A DNA stretch of 9,973 nt from Deltaproteobacteria bacterium UBA5756 (GTDB lineage Bacteria; Desulfobacterota; Syntrophorhabdia; Syntrophorhabdales; Syntrophorhabdaceae), in NCBI GenBank assembly GCA_002418985.1, contig DIFE01000082.1, forward strand, positions 19,866 through 29,838, written 5' to 3'. The notes under the pieces are model-generated. The model was not told where the DNA came from. It did not search any database and was given only the letters and a program-made list of their open reading frames with translations. Shown piece by piece: positions 1 through 5,961 of the stretch; positions within the stretch are counted from its first letter, which is position 1, and every line of letters begins with the position of its first letter. A program made the translations under genes and the position numbers.

Positions 1-254
1 GGGTTGCATCTTACGCATGCATTCCTGCCGTTGTACTGCGTGTAGTTGTAGCCGGGATTGCACTTATTACCCGCGCTCGGCGTCTGTGCGCTCGGTGTTT
101 GCGAGCTGGGTGTCTGCGAGCTGGGTGTCTGCGCGCTCGGTGTTTGCGCGCTCGGCGTCTGGACTGATACCGCCCACACAGGCGTGGAGCATAGTACCAT
201 ATAGAGCACTGCAAGAAGTACAGCAAATAAACCCGAAACCAGCGTGTGTTTCAT
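1..254 (-). CDS. Secreted QTPSA-repeat protein (3' end outside window)
   Basis: Unrecognised exported protein; 84 codons are visible and the frame is open to the window edge. The start ATG (254-252) follows a strong AGGAGG (260-265) with 5-nt spacing. Residues 1-28 form a signal peptide: Lys2, a hydrophobic stretch of about 20 residues, then a cleavage site after TPVWA. Residues 32-61 are six tandem pentapeptides (QTPSA x2, QTPSS x2, QTPSA x2), a likely flexible Thr/Ser/Pro linker. After this comes a Cys-containing segment with C65, C80 and C83, beginning GNKCNPGYNYTQYNG, perhaps disulphide-bonded or metal-binding in the periplasm. The signal peptide, ribosome binding site and in-phase repeats favour this frame over the open frames on the other strand or in other phases. 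The C-terminal part, and hence the function, is out of view. Gene confidence is high; function is unknown. Confidence 0.82.
   Translation of the reverse strand, partial: MKHTLVSGLFAVLLAVLYMVLCSTPVWAVSVQTPSAQTPSAQTPSSQTPSSQTPSAQTPSAGNKCNPGYNYTQYNGRNACVRCN
72..161 (-). repeat. Six tandem 15-bp repeats encoding QTP(S)(A/S)
   Basis: Six uninterrupted 15-bp units, type CAGACGCCGAGCGCG on the minus strand, lie in frame in the secreted-protein gene. Units differ mostly at third codon positions (CAG/CAA, ACG/ACA, CCG/CCC) plus one A/S change, which suggests selection for the peptide. The middle two units (QTPSS) are identical, so copy number may vary by slippage. Confidence 0.93.
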
Positions 255-285
255 TATATCCTCCTGTGATGTAGTATAGCCTTCA

Positions 286-315
286 TATATATCAAACAAC
301 GCCGTTCACAGTCAA
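286..315 (-). promoter_or_regulatory. Possible promoter of the QTPSA-repeat gene
   Basis: On the minus strand TTGACT (plus 310-315) lies 17-18 bp upstream of an AT-rich ATATAT/TATATA stretch (286-292). The -35 matches consensus at 5 of 6 positions; the -10 is only fair. The -35 is embedded in CGTTGACT, a near copy of the CGTTGACA arms found at 454-493. Confidence 0.35.
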
Positions 316-453
316 CGAGTTAAGACTTGCCTTGTCTCTGAAACTCGGTCGTCTGTCGGAAGACTGATATTTAGTTGTGATGACAAGAACAAAAAACACC
401 GCCGGCCGGGTGGGCGGGCAAACCCATGTAAAGCGGCAATCTGCGCGGGGTGT

Positions 454-493
454 CGTTGACAGGAAAAGGCACAGTGCTTAATCATTGTCAACG
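454..493. promoter_or_regulatory. 8-bp inverted repeat upstream of zinc-ribbon gene
   Basis: CGTTGACA (454-461) and TGTCAACG (486-493) are perfect inverted repeats separated by 24 bp. They end 25 bp before the start codon of the zinc-ribbon gene. The left arm contains a TTGACA -35-like hexamer, but the best -10 candidate (CTTAAT at 477-482, 15-bp spacing) is poor. This may be an operator for a dimeric regulator; no specific regulator is recognised. Confidence 0.42.
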
Positions 494-518
494 TATCAAG
501 TAGACAGGAGGTGTGCCC

Positions 519-677
519 ATGGCCGAAGAGACATATATATGCAGAAAGTGTGGAACATCCTACGTAGCCATACCGGGAGCCGAAGAGCCGCCGGAGTGCC
601 CTGAATGTGCGAAAACAGAATTGGAAAAGCTCGAAGACAGCAGTGTGGTTGTCCCTCCCAAACCCAAAGACTGTTAA
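519..677 (+). CDS. Small zinc-ribbon protein, 52 aa
   Basis: Short gene with an excellent AGGAGGT (506-512), 6 nt before ATG 519. The product is acidic and soluble, with two CxxC knuckles: C8-RK-C11 and C27-PE-C30. This is the standard four-cysteine zinc-ribbon arrangement with a 15-residue loop. It ends in a charged helix-like stretch and a Pro/Lys-rich tail with a terminal Cys (PPKPKDC). Such proteins usually bind one Zn and act in protein or nucleic-acid contacts; no partner can be named here. It is transcribed divergently from the secreted-protein gene and converges on the GxxExxY gene with a 22-bp gap. Gene confidence comes from the ribosome binding site plus the Cys spacing; function is unknown. 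Confidence 0.8.
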   Translation: MAEETYICRKCGTSYVAIPGAEEPPECPECAKTELEKLEDSSVVVPPKPKDC

Positions 678-699
678 GGGTAAAGCAGGCCTTCCCGCA

Positions 700-1155
700 C
701 TACACGACTATTCTGTGGATCTCCGCCTTCTGGTTTATGAAGTTCACGATGAGCCCGATCTTGTAGTTCGTTGCCCTGAGTATGTTGATGAGGTCCACTT
801 TGTGCGGCTTCTGTACTGCGTCCACGGTCATAATATCGATGACGATCTGGTCCTCGACGACGATATCGGCAAAATACTCGCCGACATCTACGCCCTTATA
901 TTTTACTTTCACCGGAACATGGCTTCTGCTCTTTAATCCCTGTTTTCTCAACTCCAGCATGAGGGCGTTCTCATATACCTTCTCAGGGAAACCGCTGCCA
1001 AGTTCCTTGTTGACCTCGATTACGGCGCCGCTTGTCCTGTTAATGATATCGTTGACATCCCGGGCCTCGTCGCCGGGGCCCTCGCCACCCTTTTTGATAC
1101 GTGCATTAATCTGGGTCAGAATCTCTTCGTCGTAATCAAAGGATCTTCTTTTCAT
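700..1155 (-). CDS. GxxExxY family protein (PDDEXK_3-like), altered active site
   Basis: The 151-residue product matches the GxxExxY family (PF13366, PDDEXK nuclease-like fold) as I know it. Visible are the helix GAVIEVNKELG (43-53), the naming motif G55-FP-E58-KV-Y61, the strand VKVKYKGVDVGEYFADIVV (82-100) with Asp97, and the C-terminal NYKIGLIVNF (130-139). Family members normally follow the Asp with an ELK core. Here that place reads I106-D107-I108-M109, so Glu has become Asp and Lys has become Met. The later Q..NYL segment reads D121-LIN-I125-L. The usual His of IEVH is Asn48. An N-terminal extension of about 38 residues is charged. Nuclease activity is therefore doubtful; a binding role is possible. 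ATG 1155 has a modest AAGGT upstream. Confidence 0.82.
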   Translation of the reverse strand: MKRRSFDYDEEILTQINARIKKGGEGPGDEARDVNDIINRTSGAVIEVNKELGSGFPEKVYENALMLELRKQGLKSRSHVPVKVKYKGVDVGEYFADIVVEDQIVIDIMTVDAVQKPHKVDLINILRATNYKIGLIVNFINQKAEIHRIVV

Positions 1156-1187
1156 TATTACCTTCAGATTTCCCGATTGGTTTCGAT

Positions 1188-1216
1188 ATCTTATCCGAGT
1201 GGAAAAAACCGGTCAA
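1188..1216 (-). promoter_or_regulatory. Sigma-70-type promoter of the GxxExxY gene
   Basis: Minus strand TTGACC (plus 1211-1216), a 17-bp spacer, then TAAGAT (plus 1188-1193). Matches are 5/6 and 4/6 to consensus with ideal spacing. The predicted transcript would start near 1181, about 25 nt before ATG 1155. Confidence 0.5.
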
Positions 1217-1310
1217 GTAAAAACGGCTTGCGAGAGGGTTACGCCTATCCCGGCAAGAAGTCATCTGTAGCCATGTTAGGCCTGCCTGCACCCGCCTTAC
1301 AAGAAACCGC

Positions 1311-1342
1311 TTGACAGTTCAGTGCAATGCAAGGATGATAAT
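1311..1342 (+). promoter_or_regulatory. Likely promoter of the PPOX-family gene
   Basis: TTGACA (1311-1316) is followed after 17 bp by GATGAT (1334-1339), or after 20 bp by GATAAT (1337-1342). The TTG of this hexamer also opens the longest reading frame of the PPOX gene, but a promoter here argues for translation from ATG 1359. Confidence 0.45.
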
Positions 1343-1358
1343 AACGGAAGCGCCAGCC

Positions 1359-1718
1359 ATGACCTTTGAGGATTGCATTCGATATATCGAGAAGACTCCC
1401 AACGGCTTCCTTGCAACGGTGGAGGGTCAAAATCCCCATGTGCGACCAATGACCGTATGGCTTGCGGACGAGAGCGGAATCTATTTCTACACCTCGGCGG
1501 TAAAGCCTGTTGCCGCTCAGCTTCTGGCGAATACAAACATCGAGATAGCCTTTCATCGGCCGGGCACGCCCCCGGACATCGGTTCCATACTCCGCATTGC
1601 AGGCAGGATCGAACTTGTGGACGAACAGATCCGGGCCATACGCGCCTGCAGCGAAGTAGTTGCGGTTTGTGTGTGCGATGTCGAAGAGATCGTCGGCTTC
1701 TTTCCGGGTGAGGGGTGA
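1359..1718 (+). pseudogene. PPOX-family flavoprotein, truncated 5' fragment
   Basis: The first 90 residues from ATG 1359 fit the pyridoxamine 5'-phosphate oxidase-related (FMN-binding split barrel) family. The opening is MTFEDCIRYIEKTPNGFLAT, then a VEGQNPHVRPMTVW strand with the usual R-P-M, then GIYFYTSAVKPVAAQLLAN, IEIAFHRPG and LRIAGRIELVDE. After E89 (about 1625) the similarity stops. The last 30 residues (Ile-Arg-Ala-Ile-Arg-Ala-Cys onward) are an antisense reading of the phospholipase-like gene on the minus strand. Whole family members are about 130-150 residues, so roughly the last third is missing, including C-terminal barrel strands. It probably no longer folds as an oxidoreductase. 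ATG 1359 was chosen because the family normally begins with MT(F/M)E and because the upstream TTG overlaps a promoter. Its ribosome binding site (GGAAG) is weak. Confidence 0.7.
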
Positions 1719-1812
1719 GCCCGCCGACAAACCGGCTTTCAGCCGTTCCATCGTTTCGGCGGCAGCCTGCAGATGAATATAGTAGTTGGGCATAAGCGAT
1801 CCTCCTCCGAGA

Positions 1813-4641
1813 TCAATCCTTAATCATTGCACCTAGTTCGGCGCATTTCTCCCAAACCTGGATATAGCGCTCGGCTGAACCGAGGAGTTTGCTGAACGTA
1901 TCACGAGGCAAGCCTGTGTTTTTCAGGTCCTGGAACATGTCCGGCAGCATGCCGTAATGGGCGAGGCCTTCCAGGTTGAAATCGAAGTCGCGGATGGGAC
2001 CGGCGATGGACCGTTTCAGGGGCACATTATTATCCTTGTTGGACATGACATTCCACAGATCGCGAATCTTGCGCAGGGTATGGACGAGCAACTGAACATA
2101 GGCATCCTCAACCTCCAGTTTCGCCGACTCGTTAGTCATAAGAAGCCCTGCGCGGTAGTGAGGTGTGATCGTTGCGTTTGACGTTGCGCCTTGCATGCCC
2201 GCGACCATGTCGATGACCCGCTGGTCAAGTTGCGGGTCCTGGTCCCTGGCTATCCCCAGGGACATATTCCGATCATTGGACAACACTTCGAAAAGCGCCA
2301 TGGCCTGCCACATGAGATGGCATTCACCCGCTGCCCTTTGCAGGTAGGTACCCGGGGCCGATTGAAGATCCTGGCACGCATCCTCGCTATACAAATCGCC
2401 CTCTTCCGGGAATTGGAAGCGATAGGTGCGCCAGTCGCGAATGGGCGAATCGTATGCCACTCCGCGACGCTGTGCCTCGGCGTCGAGAAGTCGCTCCTGG
2501 CGAACGTTTTTCTTCCAGACGTCATCTCCCATGCTTATCTCACCGATGAGGCCGCATGCGGCCCGTGGTCCGAATCGGGGTCCCAAACCCGCCAGAAGCA
2601 CGTTCAAGTCGGTTCCAAGCGCGACCGGCATCTTTAGTTTGTCAGCTACGTACTGGTAGCCCTGGGCAAAGCTCTTGACAGTGCCGGGACAGTCGTTTTT
2701 CACATGTGATGGGCCGTAGTCCCTCGAATCGATCACCGAGGTGCCATTACCGAATATGCCGCCGGTCTCCTTAATGTAATCGATCTGCTTGTCTGACTTC
2801 GCTCCCTCGCTCGGCCAAACCTCGGGATTCCGGCGAAAACCGGACCCGAAAGACCAAGTGGATGAGTTGGACAACGGGCGGGGAGATATATTTCGTGCGC
2901 CGTTATGCGCTACGATCAACGGGTATTTGTAATTGTCGACACTCCTCATCGCTATTTCGTATGCCCTATGGGTGCAACGCTCCGACATATGGTCGATATC
3001 GATCACCATGCCGAGCCGCATTGCCACGCGCAGGGCCACCTCTCCGGCGATCGTCATGCCGCGCACGTTCCGATTGCCGCCCGGGAAATCCGGATTGGTC
3101 AAAGCTTGCGGCAGTGGAATCCCAAAATGCTGCGCTACCTCGTCCAGCAGCCCCCGCAGCTCCGAGGGGATTGAGACGGGCTTGGATATCTGCTCATCCT
3201 CAGGTCGCGGAGTTTTCGGTTGCCCGGGTACGGGTTGCTCGTAGTAGCCATCTTCGCCCGCGGGGAATTCTCCGGTGCGCTGTAATGTGTTGAACAGGGA
3301 CAACATTTCATACAGGGCCATCCCGCCAAAGGCATTGTCGCTCAGATGCACAAGGTTGATCTGGACGATCCCGAGATTGCGAAGATATTCGAAATAAGGA
3401 TAGATCTCATCCCGGATTGCATCCCGGTTGGCCTGCGAGGGATCGTCCTTGAAATCACTCCTGTTGATCCAACCGTTAATGGAGTCGGTCTCAAGTCCCA
3501 GAACAAAGGCCATCCTGTTCTGTTCCAGCAGGGAGCGCGCCTCGACAGGGGTTCTGGCGAGACCGCACCAATCCTTGTTGTGTACGACGAACTCTTTCAG
3601 CATCTGGACCTGCGGCTCGATCGTATCGCGGTCACTCTGCGGCGAAACGGGAAACTGAGCGATGCTTGCCAGTAGCTCATTGTGCACCACGAGCGCAACC
3701 ATCAGCCGCAAACCACCGTCGTATGCGCGCCGGATCCAGTCCTGGTGTGTCTTGATATGGATCAGGTCATCAAATTTAGGCCAACCCTGGAATCCGAACT
3801 CGTCGCCGGGTTGGGGCGTGCCCGTGGTCCACCCCGGCACAGACAGCGAGCCATCATTGCGGTTTCCCGTATTGAGCGCCAGGCCCATGGGATGGCTGGG
3901 GTTGGAGTGTTTCCATCCATGCTTTTGCAGACAGGAACCAAGGTCTTCGACCGGCCCGTGCATGTGCCCGGCAAGAAAGCCCCCGAACCCCGCCTGGGCC
4001 ATAGGGTGACAGTGAATATCGGCCCAGCCCCATAGAGGCAGATGGTACGGAGGGGGTGGATCGGACAGCAGACGAATTTTGCCGGCCGCAAGCCGCAGAG
4101 GGCGCTTTCCCCTTAAACTCCCATTAATCCTCAGGCGCACCTTGGCCTTTGTTCTGAGAAGACCGGTGTTGCGCCGTGCACCAGCCAGATTCCAGGTGTA
4201 TTGGCGGAGCACATCGGATCCGGAAGGATTTTGAATCCGAACGGCCACGAAACCATCCGCATCGGGCTGATCCAATGCCGGGAAACCACTGATTTTGGCG
4301 CTGGCTGCAGGAACGCGAAGTTCAAGAGCTACGAGCTTTGTCGCACTGCCGCCCAGGCAAAAGGCGAGATACGGCAGCCGGATTACGAAAACGTCGGAGT
4401 CGAGGACTTCCAGCGACGTGGAGGATACGCGTAAAAGGTGTATGCCGCTCTCGGCGACCGGATAGGGAACATGCCAGTAATCGCCTCCCAACGGGACAAC
4501 GGGCTTTCCGTTTATCTCGACATCGCTCGCGAGGATCGAATCCGCCGGCACGGGTCTATAATTGACGAAAACCTGGCCGGAAATTACGCGCCAACCGCTC
4601 AGGCCGTTATCGAAGTATCCGCCTTGAATGATATCTGACAT
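1813..4641 (-). CDS. Large amidohydrolase / membrane dipeptidase-like metalloenzyme
   Basis: A 942-residue protein with an amidohydrolase-superfamily core related to peptidase M19 (renal/membrane dipeptidase). Likely metal ligands appear in order: D208-I-H210-C-H212, Glu384 in LGLETD, the LVHLSDN strand (430-436), D548/D550-H551 (VIDIDHMS), H579 (VAHNGARNISPRPLSN) and Asp678 (VALGTDLN). Residues 1-200 form a beta-rich region opening GGYFDNGLSGW, like a carbohydrate-binding or adhesion domain. The C-terminal 200 residues are helical and include the M19-like LEGLAHYGMLPDMFQDL and SAERYIQVWEKC. No signal peptide or membrane segment is seen, so it is probably cytoplasmic. M19 enzymes cleave dipeptides or similar amides; the substrate here is unknown. 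This protein is more than twice the usual M19 length of about 350-450. ATG 4641 has AGAGGA upstream. It is co-transcribed with the phospholipase-like fragment. Confidence 0.85.
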   Translation of the reverse strand: MSDIIQGGYFDNGLSGWRVISGQVFVNYRPVPADSILASDVEINGKPVVPLGGDYWHVPYPVAESGIHLLRVSSTSLEVLDSDVFVIRLPYLAFCLGGSATKLVALELRVPAASAKISGFPALDQPDADGFVAVRIQNPSGSDVLRQYTWNLAGARRNTGLLRTKAKVRLRINGSLRGKRPLRLAAGKIRLLSDPPPPYHLPLWGWADIHCHPMAQAGFGGFLAGHMHGPVEDLGSCLQKHGWKHSNPSHPMGLALNTGNRNDGSLSVPGWTTGTPQPGDEFGFQGWPKFDDLIHIKTHQDWIRRAYDGGLRLMVALVVHNELLASIAQFPVSPQSDRDTIEPQVQMLKEFVVHNKDWCGLARTPVEARSLLEQNRMAFVLGLETDSINGWINRSDFKDDPSQANRDAIRDEIYPYFEYLRNLGIVQINLVHLSDNAFGGMALYEMLSLFNTLQRTGEFPAGEDGYYEQPVPGQPKTPRPEDEQISKPVSIPSELRGLLDEVAQHFGIPLPQALTNPDFPGGNRNVRGMTIAGEVALRVAMRLGMVIDIDHMSERCTHRAYEIAMRSVDNYKYPLIVAHNGARNISPRPLSNSSTWSFGSGFRRNPEVWPSEGAKSDKQIDYIKETGGIFGNGTSVIDSRDYGPSHVKNDCPGTVKSFAQGYQYVADKLKMPVALGTDLNVLLAGLGPRFGPRAACGLIGEISMGDDVWKKNVRQERLLDAEAQRRGVAYDSPIRDWRTYRFQFPEEGDLYSEDACQDLQSAPGTYLQRAAGECHLMWQAMALFEVLSNDRNMSLGIARDQDPQLDQRVIDMVAGMQGATSNATITPHYRAGLLMTNESAKLEVEDAYVQLLVHTLRKIRDLWNVMSNKDNNVPLKRSIAGPIRDFDFNLEGLAHYGMLPDMFQDLKNTGLPRDTFSKLLGSAERYIQVWEKCAELGAMIKD

Positions 4642-4898
4642 TCAGAGTCCTCTCAGTATAAGTGTTATTTTTGATCTTCTTGAAGCACTTACATGCTTAT
4701 GGATACCATCACTATTTTTAGAATGGGTTTTACGACCTGGAAGGACCAGTCAAACAACTCAAATACTATTATATGGAGTGTTAATAATCAATGCTTATTG
4801 AGAGATGGTCAAGGCCCTGATGAGCCCGCGGTGTATTATGCCCTTCGAGGAATTTCGTAAGCCTCTTTGAGGGGACAAGACTTGGCAAAGTTATCTTC
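4642..4898. other. Intergenic gap between two minus-strand genes
   Basis: This 257-bp AT-rich gap holds the upstream region of the amidohydrolase gene. I see no gene with a ribosome binding site. A short CCTC/GAGG dyad with a 3-nt loop at 4863-4873, just downstream of the cyclase-like gene, is too weak to call a terminator. Confidence 0.5.
4784..4812 (-). promoter_or_regulatory. Possible promoter of the amidohydrolase operon
   Basis: Minus-strand TTGACC (plus 4807-4812), 17 bp, then GATTAT (plus 4784-4789): 5/6 and 4/6 matches. A separate TATAAT on the minus strand (plus 4768-4773) has no good -35. The leader would be about 135 nt. Confidence 0.3.
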
Positions 4899-5654
4899 CT
4901 AAACCGATGATCTGCAATTCAATCTTTCCTCAGTGACTTTTTGACGCGTTTTGCATCGCTTCAGAAGTTCGATTGTTTCCTTATAATGAGCACTGATGGA
5001 CTCGCTTGTCATCGATTTCAACACCTCCAGATCCCTGACCCTGACTTCCCGGTCCAAGCCCAGATAAGCCTTGAGACCAGGGTCAATCCAAAAATACAGA
5101 TACTCATATGTGTCTTGTTCCGGGGTTGGTGATATCCTGCGCAGCACACTCCTGTCCGGGACGTTTGTATAGTGCATGTTGCTGAAACTCATGACGTAAC
5201 CTTCTTGCGTAAGCCATTCCGGGTACTGATCGAGCAGTTCGGCCGCGAGCTGGTTCTCTATCAATAGCCTCGCACCTTTCTTTGTACTCTCCAACCCCAT
5301 CGCTCTTGCCAGAGTGTCATCTTGCGGCAGTCTTTTTTCATAGTTCTCAAGTGTAAGGCGAGGTTCGAATTGAAGCTTGCCCTTTACGATGGCACCCCTG
5401 AGAAGCAACCCCTGATGGAGCAGTTTGACATAGACGGAATGCAGCTGTTCCAGGGCGTTACGAATATCATTGCCATAAAACAGCAGGCTATCGCTGAACA
5501 TTGCAACAGTGGTATTCTCGTTTTGTCGACAATATCCTGAGAGGCTTTCAAAGGTAATATCGTAAAACAGGTTCAATTTATCCTTCGCCACGCTGGGATT
5601 GAGTCTGTAATAACCGGAAATACCCAGCAAATCGCCATAGTACGTAAAATCCAT
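4899..5654 (-). CDS. Class III nucleotide-cyclase-like protein, 251 aa
   Basis: Not a named family that I can assign with certainty, but the first 100 residues follow the class III nucleotidyl cyclase plan. The first metal-Asp loop is G7-D8-LLGISGYY (compare D-I-x-G-F in cyclases). A helix follows, then the strand VAMFSDSLLFYG with D55 at the usual second metal position, then a helix ending GLLLR86-G87-AIVKG92-KL (compare RxGIxxG). Residues 118-140 (AMGLESTKKGARLLIENQLA) resemble the helix-strand pair that follows in many stand-alone cyclase-like proteins. The purine-recognition Lys and Asp/Thr are not identifiable. The C-terminal 45 residues are charged and helical. No signal peptide or membrane segment is present, so a soluble cytoplasmic protein is expected. 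ATG 5654 is preceded by GAGGAG. No effector gene is adjacent. It could be a second-messenger synthase, or a degenerate relative that only binds nucleotides. Confidence 0.6.
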   Translation of the reverse strand: MDFTYYGDLLGISGYYRLNPSVAKDKLNLFYDITFESLSGYCRQNENTTVAMFSDSLLFYGNDIRNALEQLHSVYVKLLHQGLLLRGAIVKGKLQFEPRLTLENYEKRLPQDDTLARAMGLESTKKGARLLIENQLAAELLDQYPEWLTQEGYVMSFSNMHYTNVPDRSVLRRISPTPEQDTYEYLYFWIDPGLKAYLGLDREVRVRDLEVLKSMTSESISAHYKETIELLKRCKTRQKVTEERLNCRSSV

Positions 5655-5901
5655 GAATATCTGTCTCCTCTTTCTGTTTCAATACGTATATCACAGAAAT
5701 TATCGGCAAGTCGAATGCAGTCAGACACCCGCTGAAGGGGTTTCACCGGCTACACCGGAAACACCGCAAACCCCGGACAAGTGATGTTGTGGGTGCGTCC
5801 GGCAAAGCGACGCAACGGAAGGGTTCATGAAAAGACTGGATTTGGGGCGCGGATAATATGCAACGCTCATCGGGCGAGCACGCAGAGGGGAGCGATAATC
5901 A
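5655..5901. other. Divergent intergenic region without a gene
   Basis: Upstream region shared by the minus-strand cyclase-like gene and the plus-strand ArsR operon. A short stretch near 5737-5773 is rich in ACACCGG/ACACCGC repeats. I see no ribosome binding site with a credible frame; the long minus-strand frame here runs through the ArsR promoter and coding region and looks spurious. Confidence 0.55.
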
Positions 5902-5930
5902 TTGACAACACTATTTAAGCCATCTATAAT
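5902..5930 (+). promoter_or_regulatory. Perfect consensus sigma-70 promoter of the ArsR-ABC operon
   Basis: TTGACA (5902-5907), exactly 17 bp, then TATAAT (5925-5930): both hexamers match consensus fully. Transcription should start near 5937, about 25 nt before GTG 5962. Such a strong promoter fits an operon held off by a repressor. Confidence 0.88.
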
Positions 5931-5952
5931 CCAATTAAGTAATGTCTTAAAT
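5913..5952. promoter_or_regulatory. Inverted repeat, probable ArsR-type operator
   Basis: ATTTAAGCCAT (5913-5923) and ATGTCTTAAAT (5942-5952) are inverted repeats with 10 of 11 positions matching and an 18-bp centre. The dyad spans the spacer, the -10 box and the expected transcription start, so a bound dimer would block RNA polymerase. AT-rich dyads of this TTAAG...CTTAA type are typical of ArsR/SmtB operators. Autoregulation by the next gene is an inference. Confidence 0.62.
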
Positions 5953-5961
5953 GGTAGCCCT

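Larger units (their letters stand above)
1245..1793 (-). pseudogene. Zinc-dependent phospholipase C-like, truncated 5' fragment
   Basis: ATG 1793 has a very strong GGAGGAGG and lies 19 bp after the stop of the 942-residue amidohydrolase gene, so the two form an operon. Residues 1-58 resemble the N-terminus of zinc-dependent phospholipase C-like proteins (PF00882): MPNYYIHLQAAAETMERL, then a Thr-Arg-Lys-rich helix and NRNYFAAGAYGPDLF. The conserved His7 of the opening segment and D55 in GPDLF are where such proteins place Zn ligands. From about residue 58 (plus 1620) the frame is only the antisense of the PPOX gene and has no family features, down to a stop at 1245. The family is usually much longer, so most Zn ligands are absent and the protein is probably inactive. 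Assignment is moderate; truncation is well supported. Confidence 0.66.

Noticed and set aside
72..161. CRISPR-like short repeats
   Set aside because: Units are 15 bp, directly adjacent without spacers, and encode an in-frame pentapeptide in a secreted protein.
17..274. Plus-strand frame over the QTPSA repeat region
   Set aside because: It reads the antisense of the repeats, has no ribosome binding site, and competes with a minus-strand frame that has signal peptide and AGGAGG.
607..1135. Plus-strand frames across 607-1135
   Set aside because: They overlap the zinc-ribbon gene out of frame or are antisense to the GxxExxY gene, and show no family features.
4863..4873. CCTC-GAGG dyad as terminator for the cyclase-like gene
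   Set aside because: Only four base pairs with a 3-nt loop and no U-tract.
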